A stretch of 64,000 bases of DNA from Psychrobacter sp. 4Dc. Its GTDB lineage: Bacteria; Pseudomonadota; Gammaproteobacteria; Pseudomonadales; Moraxellaceae. Made by a program: the position numbers and the translations under genes. Location of the stretch: positions 1-64,000 of the forward strand of contig NZ_PJAT01000113.1 of assembly GCF_002836715.1 (NCBI RefSeq), in the 5' to 3' direction. This document shows, one piece after another, positions 57,671 to 64,000 of this stretch. Position 1 is the first letter of the stretch, and the number at the start of each line of letters is the position of its first letter. The notes under the pieces are model-generated. The model saw only the letters and a list, made by a program, of their open reading frames with translations, was not told the DNA's origin and searched no databases.

Positions 57671-59272
57671 TTAATCTAAAACAATATCATACTGCTCTTG
57701 GGTATATAGATTTTCTACATCAAAAGTAATGACCCTACCCAGTAAATACTCTAAATCGGCCACTGTGTCTGACTCTGTCGTGAGTAGTAAGTCAATGACT
57801 GCCGCATGAGCCACCACTGTGAACTTTTTGGGAGAATTATAAGTGCGTGCGCAGCGCATAATCTCACGGAAAATCTCAAAGCAAACGGTTTCTGCGGTTT
57901 TAACAAACCCTCGTCCTTGACAAGTTGAGCACGGCTCACAAAGCTGCTGACCCAATGATTCACGCGTGCGTTTGCGTGTCATCTCTACTAAGCCAAGCTC
58001 ACTAACCTGCGTAATTTTGGTTTTTGCATAATCTTGGGTAAGCTGCGCCTGTAAGCTCTCAAGCACGTCATCTTTATGCTGTTGCTCAAGCATATCGATA
58101 AAATCTAAAATAATAATGCCGCCTAGATTACGTAAGCGCAACTGTCGAGCGATAGCATGTGTGGCTTCTAGATTAGTCTTATAAACCGTATCCTCTAATG
58201 AGCGACCGCCTACAAAAGAGCCTGTATTGACATCAATCGTGGTCATTGCTTCGGTTTGATCGATAATCAGATAACCGCCAGACTTGAGATCGACACGGCG
58301 CTTTAGTGCATCACGTAAGTCATCTTCTACACGGTGTACATCGAATAGCGACTGCTCAGCGGTATAATGCACGATTCGATCATAAACGAATGGAACAAAC
58401 TCTTTGGCAAAGTATCTGACTTGCTCATAGATTTGCGTATTATCAATGATGACTTTTTCGGTATCGACGTGAACCAAGTCACGGATAGAACGCAATGGTA
58501 GTGACAGTTCTTGATAGATCAGCTCTGAGCTCTGATGATGATTAATCTCTTGACGACGAGCACAGATAGTACGCCATAGCTGCAATAGATAATAGATGTC
58601 CTCTTCTAGCTTATCGACAGGGACGCGCTCAGCAGCGGTACGGGCAATCAGCCCACCTTTTAGATTGACCGTCTGCATTAGGCTACTAAGCTCAGTCTTT
58701 AATCGGCTACGCTCTTCTTCACCATCGATACGCTGCGATATACCGATATGATCACTCGATGGCAAATATACTAGATAGCGTGATGGCAATGAGATATTGG
58801 TCGTTAGACGAGCACCTTTGCTCCCTAACTGGTCTTTGGTTACCTGTACCAAAATACGCTGACTTTCATGCAGACGATGCTGAATCAATGTTTTAGACGC
58901 TGGTACGATCTCTGTACTTTGCGCACTGACAATAGGCGGTGTCACAGCCAAGCTATCAGCAGAAGCGTTGGCAGTCGCATCGTCCTCATTTATCTCATGC
59001 TTAGTGGCCTTAGTAGCTTTGTTTTTTTCTGCAACGGGGCGTGGTTCACGCTGCATATCGTTGACATGTAGAAATGCGGTCCGTGATTGACCAATATCTA
59101 CGAAGGCTGCCTGCATGCCAGGAAGGACACGTACGACCGTTCCCAGATAGATATTGCCGACCAACCCCAGTTTGTGATGTCGTTCAATATAAATCTCGCC
59201 CAAAATACCATTGTCTAAAACCGCAACACGGGATTCCATTGGACTAATATTAATCAGCAGCTCTTCGGACAT
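57671..59272 (-). CDS. rng: Ribonuclease G
   Basis: This 533-residue endoribonuclease processes the 5' end of 16S rRNA and some mRNAs. The N-terminal S1 domain is split by a polar insertion (about residues 76-128). The catalytic metal-binding region has TIDVNTGSFVG and ILDFIDM. The Zn-link CEPCSTCQGRG appears near residues 452-462. It lacks the long C-terminal scaffold of RNase E, hence RNase G. It lies in the mreBCD-maf-rng unit, in the usual order. Confidence 0.95.
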   Translation of the reverse strand: MSEELLINISPMESRVAVLDNGILGEIYIERHHKLGLVGNIYLGTVVRVLPGMQAAFVDIGQSRTAFLHVNDMQREPRPVAEKNKATKATKHEINEDDATANASADSLAVTPPIVSAQSTEIVPASKTLIQHRLHESQRILVQVTKDQLGSKGARLTTNISLPSRYLVYLPSSDHIGISQRIDGEEERSRLKTELSSLMQTVNLKGGLIARTAAERVPVDKLEEDIYYLLQLWRTICARRQEINHHQSSELIYQELSLPLRSIRDLVHVDTEKVIIDNTQIYEQVRYFAKEFVPFVYDRIVHYTAEQSLFDVHRVEDDLRDALKRRVDLKSGGYLIIDQTEAMTTIDVNTGSFVGGRSLEDTVYKTNLEATHAIARQLRLRNLGGIIILDFIDMLEQQHKDDVLESLQAQLTQDYAKTKITQVSELGLVEMTRKRTRESLGQQLCEPCSTCQGRGFVKTAETVCFEIFREIMRCARTYNSPKKFTVVAHAAVIDLLLTTESDTVADLEYLLGRVITFDVENLYTQEQYDIVLD

Positions 59273-59392
59273 AGTTTTTTCTCTTATCTCTCAGCTTTCT
59301 TATTAGACGGTCATCGCCTATTAGATTGACAGTGTAACAAATGCGACTTGCTCTTGCCCATTACCCTACCGTGTCATTATGTGCATATCCCA

Positions 59393-60076
59393 TTATAACG
59401 GGTTGACTGTGTCCATACTGCCTTCTGTCATTTCTTTGATTAGTGCCAGCGTTTGTGCCAGTGGCAGACCAACGACATTGGTATAGCTGCCGTTGATACG
59501 ACTGACCCATGCCGCACCCAGTCCTTGAATACCATATCCACCTGCTTTATCAGCGGGTTCGCCACTGTCCCAATAGTCGCTCATCATTTGTGTCGTCAAT
59601 GGTATAAAAGTCACTTCCGTACGCTCAGTGATTCGCTGCTGATTAATAATTTGCAAGGAATGTATAGGTTCTGATGGGCTTGGTTTTGCTTTAGGCAATA
59701 GCTGTACTTGAGTCGCTTGAACGGCAGTCCATACTTCGTGAACGTTATCAGACATACGCTGCCACATACTATATGCGTGCTCGCGATCGATAGGTTTGAC
59801 CAATACTGTCTTACCATCTGACAGCACGCCAATAGTATCAGAGGTCAGAATAATAAACGGTGAGGTAAGGCTATCGTGATCCGCTTGAGAGGTATCGCTT
59901 AATTGTTGTATCGCAGCATCGGCTTTGGTTGCGACCATGCGTTCGATATAGTCTGTCGGCGACTCATTATCTAACGGCGTCTCGTCGATATCCACTCTCA
60001 AGATAGTAAAGTTTAGTTGCGCTCTTTCTAGTAGCTCACGACGACGCGGAGAGCCAGATGCCAAAACGATATCCAT
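59393..60076 (-). CDS. maf: Maf family nucleotide pyrophosphatase (YhdE-like)
   Basis: This 227-residue enzyme hydrolyses dTTP/UTP and modified pyrimidine nucleotides and is linked to septum formation. It has SGSPRRRELL near residues 7-16, SDTIGV near 83-88 and SGEPADKAGGYGIQGLGA near 171-188. It is longer than E. coli YhdE (197), with two polar insertions. ATG at 60076 has GAAGAG 8 bases upstream. It lies between mreD and rng. Confidence 0.92.
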   Translation of the reverse strand: MDIVLASGSPRRRELLERAQLNFTILRVDIDETPLDNESPTDYIERMVATKADAAIQQLSDTSQADHDSLTSPFIILTSDTIGVLSDGKTVLVKPIDREHAYSMWQRMSDNVHEVWTAVQATQVQLLPKAKPSPSEPIHSLQIINQQRITERTEVTFIPLTTQMMSDYWDSGEPADKAGGYGIQGLGAAWVSRINGSYTNVVGLPLAQTLALIKEMTEGSMDTVNPL

Positions 60077-60181
60077 CGATATTCTCTTCATTTATAAATT
60101 TATGATGTGTGTGGTCATACAGTATTGTGGGCCGAGCAAGCTAAGCTATTAATCAGAATAACAGCTATAACTAGTGACTCA

Positions 60182-60667
60182 TTAACGCGAAAACTTGCGT
60201 AAAGCAAACAGCACGAGTGGCCAGCTGAGGATACTCATAAACAGTGATAAAGCAGACTGAGCGACAAAGACGTTTTGAATAAACATCTGTAGTATCCATA
60301 GATTTAACTGAAAGACAATCAGCCCTAGACTAGCAATTAACCACGCGCTAACGGTATTCAACTGTCTGACGTAGATACTGGTAATTTTGATAACCAGTGC
60401 AACCACAACAGCGGCGAACGCTTGCTGACCTAAATGCGTATCCATCAATAAATCAGCAATCAGTCCAACCGTAAATGCGGTAAAAATGCCGACATAGCGC
60501 GGCTGAAACAGCAACCAATAAATCAGCACCATGATCATGACCATGGGACGCAGTGTGGCCATGCTTGGGCTTAATGGATAGACATTGAGTGATGATGCAA
60601 CGATGAAACTCAGAACAATCACAACTATCAATAGTACCGTGGCATTCTCAGAATCAGGATACGACAT
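60182..60667 (-). CDS. mreD: Rod shape-determining protein MreD
   Basis: This 161-residue inner-membrane protein has about five hydrophobic segments. The block FTAFTVGLIADLLMDTHLGQQAF, read as GLIADLLMDTHLGQQA, is typical of MreD. It works with MreB, MreC and RodA/PBP2 in lateral wall synthesis. It follows mreC by 141 bases. Confidence 0.92.
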   Translation of the reverse strand: MSYPDSENATVLLIVVIVLSFIVASSLNVYPLSPSMATLRPMVMIMVLIYWLLFQPRYVGIFTAFTVGLIADLLMDTHLGQQAFAAVVVALVIKITSIYVRQLNTVSAWLIASLGLIVFQLNLWILQMFIQNVFVAQSALSLFMSILSWPLVLFALRKFSR

Positions 60668-60808
60668 AGGTACTTACCTTAGCGAGTGTTTGATGGTTGC
60701 GGTGATATTGTTGATTGAGTATTGGCAAGATGAATACCATAAATGGAAAGCTTTAAAACGTTAATAAGCCAGCTAATTAGCCGTCAATACTGTGGCTTAC
60801 GTCATTAT

Positions 60809-61669
60809 CTATGGAGCAATAGCAGCAGCATTGTTCTCATTTAGTAGCTTGTCTTGAAGTATTAGTACATAAGCATTATCGATAAAGTTGGCTGCTGGAG
60901 TAACTTCGATCGTTCTAAAGTTATCGGTTTGCTCGTCTTTGACATGCGCGATACGCCCTACTCGATAACCTGCCGGAATACGACCGCCCAGTCCTGAAGA
61001 CACTAGTTCATCACCTACTCGCACATCTGACGTCTTAAAGACGTAATTGAGACTTAATGAAGATGGGATGCCTTGGCCTGTAACGATGGCGCGCTGACCA
61101 GTACGCTTAACAGTAACCGCAACTGACTGCTGCTCATCTGTAATCAACAACAGACGGCTAGTATTCGGGTAGACATTGATAATCTGTCCTAATACGCCGT
61201 CTTCATCGATGACCGTTTGCCCAACTTGTACGCCATCTTGCTCCCCTTTATTAAGCACGACAATCTGTCTGAGCAAGTTGGTATCTGTGCCGATGACTTG
61301 CGCCAAATTAAGATCGAACTGCTCAGGCTTGGTGGTAGATAAAATACCTTGCAGGCGTGCATTCTGTGCCAAAATATAATCTTGCTGTTGTAACTTGGCA
61401 TGTGCATGTATCAATTGCGATTTTAGCTGCATGTTTTCGCGACGCAGTGCTTCTTTTGATTGCAGACTACCGCCAGCCCAATGCTTGGCATAGCTTGGTA
61501 ATAGAGACAGCTCATAGATTGGCTGCATGGCGGCATGACTGGTGCTACGTACTGGCTTAAACCAATCAGAGTTTTTGCTATCAAACCACATCAAAATTAA
61601 GGCTGCTATCAATACGATAACAGTCTTACGAAGTGATAACGGCTGGCGAGCAAAAATACTTGGAGTCAT
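60809..61669 (-). CDS. mreC: Rod shape-determining protein MreC
   Basis: This 286-residue bitopic protein has one N-terminal transmembrane helix (about 13-30, TVIVLIAALILMWF) and a coiled coil (about 60-95). The periplasmic beta-rich MreC domain follows, with the G-rich sites VDEDGVLGQ, here VIDEDGVLGQI, and SSGLGGRIPAGYRVGRI. It bridges the cytosolic MreB filament to PBP2. The gap to mreB (319 bases) is unusually long and contains a MITE-like repeat. Confidence 0.95.
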   Translation of the reverse strand: MTPSIFARQPLSLRKTVIVLIAALILMWFDSKNSDWFKPVRSTSHAAMQPIYELSLLPSYAKHWAGGSLQSKEALRRENMQLKSQLIHAHAKLQQQDYILAQNARLQGILSTTKPEQFDLNLAQVIGTDTNLLRQIVVLNKGEQDGVQVGQTVIDEDGVLGQIINVYPNTSRLLLITDEQQSVAVTVKRTGQRAIVTGQGIPSSLSLNYVFKTSDVRVGDELVSSGLGGRIPAGYRVGRIAHVKDEQTDNFRTIEVTPAANFIDNAYVLILQDKLLNENNAAAIAP

Positions 61670-61765
61670 AAGTCGTCTGATTTAAGGATTCTAAAATGAA
61701 CAATAGCACTTATTTACAGCATGAGTGTTTATCGAGGATATGGGGTTCTAGCACGAATGAATGCA

Positions 61766-61796
61766 ATTAAAGGTAGCACAATCGGCTACCTTTAAT
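61766..61796. terminator. Hairpin between mreB and mreC
   Basis: ATTAAAGGTAGC and GCTACCTTTAAT pair perfectly around a 7-base loop. It has a weak T-rich foot and could attenuate transcription from mreB into mreC. Confidence 0.5.
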
Positions 61797-61801
61797 TTTA
61801 T

Positions 61802-61911
61802 ATATAGTCAATTTTCTATAAATTAGGTAAGGTGTCAGTCTCGCTCAGCCTAATACTTATAGTACTTTCGCTCGGCTTTCTTGTATCCAAATTATATTAA
61901 ACCGACTATAT
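61802..61911 (-). repeat. 110-bp MITE-like repeat, copy 2
   Basis: Read on the minus strand it starts ATATAGTCGG, carries GGATACAAG and AGCCGA at the same offsets as the copy at 23934-24043, and ends TTGACTATAT. The ends are imperfect inverted repeats of about 25-30 bases. It is exactly 110 bases long, like copy 1, with considerable internal divergence. There is no coding potential. Confidence 0.7.
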
Positions 61912-61988
61912 TTATAGTTTCATCATTCACATAAATCGTCATTATCATGTATTGCCAATACTATAGGGCAATTAAGGATAAAGATGAC

Positions 61989-63104
<1,116 letters not shown>

Positions 63105-63172
63105 TTACTTGTGGCAACAGTTAATCATCCCAACAAGTCAAAATTCAAACAATAATGATGAAATGAAAAAAC

Positions 63173-63199
63173 TGAGCTAAATTATACCGATTTAGCTCA
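63173..63199 (-). promoter_or_regulatory. 10-bp inverted repeat with TATAAT in the loop, upstream of mreB
   Basis: TGAGCTAAAT and ATTTAGCTCA pair perfectly around a 7-base loop. On the minus strand the loop region supplies TATAAT (63181-63186), and the hairpin is followed by GTTTTTTC. It can be read either as an operator over the mreB -10 box or as a terminator/attenuator about 155 bases upstream of mreB. Confidence 0.55.
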
Positions 63200-63568
63200 A
63201 AAAAACATAGATATTTGCATCAGTAAGTAAGGATTTTTGTCTTAGACGCCAAAAGTTGTTACAAAGTTTGAAATAGTAGTGAATATCATTCAACTCAATG
63301 AAACATCATTTAATCTGATAACTAACAAGGCTCTACAGGCAGATGAATGTTTTGCTTAATAGCAGATGCATACTGTAACGTATTTTGGAAGCTAATTGGA
63401 GAGCAATTGAGGAACAATGATGAATTAGGGGGTCAGTTTTGCAATTCTCTGTAAATCATTGTGTCTTAATTGGCATTATGGCTTGTCTGACACCATATCT
63501 TATTTAATATTACGTCTTTATCAATTCAGCCTGTTGGTTGAGATTGTGCATCAATCAAGCGTCATGCT

Positions 63569-63597
63569 CTGTAAACTTGAGTCAGATGCTTTATAAT
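63569..63597 (+). promoter_or_regulatory. Candidate gatC promoter
   Basis: A perfect TATAAT at 63592-63597 is preceded at 17 bases by CTGTAA (63569-63574), a moderate -35. The leader to the gatC ATG would be about 90 bases. Confidence 0.5.
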
Positions 63598-63692
63598 AAG
63601 CCCACTGATTATTTATCTCTATTTTAACGCTTACGTATTTTCCTTTTCGTAATCAACTACTCTAACAAAAACTGTCCTTAACTGGAGAAACT

Positions 63693-64000
63693 ATGTCTCA
63701 GCAACCAGCAACGTCTGACAGCAACGTCAGCCGTGAAGAAATCCTAGAAGTTGCCAACCTTGCCCGCTTAGGTGTCGATGAAAGTACAGCCGATAGCTAT
63801 GCTGATGATATCAGTAAAGTATTAAAACTGATGAATACGCTATCTAACGTTGATACCACAGACATCAAGCCACTAGCCAATATTCATGAAGCTTGCCAAG
63901 AGTTGCGTGCTGATGTGGCAAAACACGATATCAATCGTGAGCGTAATCAATCAGTTGCGCCTGCCGTAGAAGAAGGCTTGTATCTAGTGCCTCAGGTGAT
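63693..64000 (+). CDS. gatC: Asp-tRNA(Asn)/Glu-tRNA(Gln) amidotransferase subunit C, partial
   Basis: The first 102 residues are visible, running off the window. It starts MSQQPATSDSNVSREEILEV and has the GatC pattern VANLARLGVDESTAD, MNTLSNVDTTDIKPLAN and RADVAKHD. It is the small scaffold of the GatCAB complex that amidates misacylated Glu-tRNA(Gln) and/or Asp-tRNA(Asn). TGGAGAAA precedes the ATG. gatA and gatB are expected to follow outside the window. Confidence 0.95.
   Translation, partial: MSQQPATSDSNVSREEILEVANLARLGVDESTADSYADDISKVLKLMNTLSNVDTTDIKPLANIHEACQELRADVAKHDINRERNQSVAPAVEEGLYLVPQV

Larger units (their letters stand above)
61670..61988. other. Gap between mreB and mreC with inserted repeat
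   Basis: It holds a perfect 12-base-armed hairpin (61766-61796) and a 110-bp MITE-like repeat (61802-61911). No gene is seen. Related bacteria usually have a short spacer here. Confidence 0.6.

Overview
The window looks like chromosomal DNA of a gammaproteobacterium of the Moraxellaceae, most likely Psychrobacter. This rests on protein resemblance recalled from memory, the moderately low GC, a pyrB gene paired with a catalytically dead dihydroorotase-like partner, and the mreBCD-maf-rng block lying directly upstream of the S10 ribosomal cluster. There is no rRNA or tRNA gene here to confirm the assignment. Most of the window is core genome; accessory content is concentrated at the left end.

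Layout. 1-1020: the end of an IS3-family element and a short formyltransferase-like gene that may be truncated. 1388-4799: a small amino-acid cassette (glutathione S-transferase, aromatic-type aminotransferase and DMT exporter on the minus strand, with a divergent Lrp-type regulator), bracketed by imperfect direct repeats. 5081-8044: a small secreted protein with palindromic operators, then groEL-groES with a clear sigma-32 promoter. 8367-18602: envelope and membrane genes (DUF3108, DUF2069, WrbA, long YihY protein, a lipoprotein M66 metalloprotease with a lectin-like tail, DUF2254, a Na+/H+ antiporter). 18681-26899: DUF2127, pyrX-pyrB, fbp, a SpoU methyltransferase, etfBA and DUF421. 27167-36557: cold-shock protein, ilvBNC, a DUF4124 protein, NAD(P)HX repair enzyme and queG. 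36736-43024: a Kbp-like BON-LysM protein, acpP-fabG-fabD, rpmF-yceD, a frameshifted epmC and yciO. 43155-57261: the complete S10-spc-alpha ribosomal cluster with secY and rpoA, all on the minus strand. 57671-63017: rng-maf-mreD-mreC-mreB. 63693-64000: the start of gatC on the plus strand.

Regulatory reading. Good promoter matches lie at the three classical boundaries of the ribosomal cluster: before rpsJ, between rpsQ and rplN, and between rpmJ and rpsM. Hairpin terminators follow many transcription units, often serving two convergent genes at once. Less expected signals are an 18-bp palindrome between the promoter elements of the small secreted protein, a 12-bp-armed inverted repeat in front of ilvB, and a terminator-shaped hairpin upstream of mreB with no gene feeding it.

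The most unusual DNA found is a 110-bp MITE-like repeat with ATATAGTC/GACTATAT ends. It occurs twice with exactly the same length: once against the etfA stop codon and once between mreB and mreC. I did not find a clear novel multi-gene system such as a new defence or secretion locus. The better leads are this repeat family, the repeat-flanked Lrp/DMT/aminotransferase/GST cassette, the frameshift in epmC, and the orphan regulatory hairpins.
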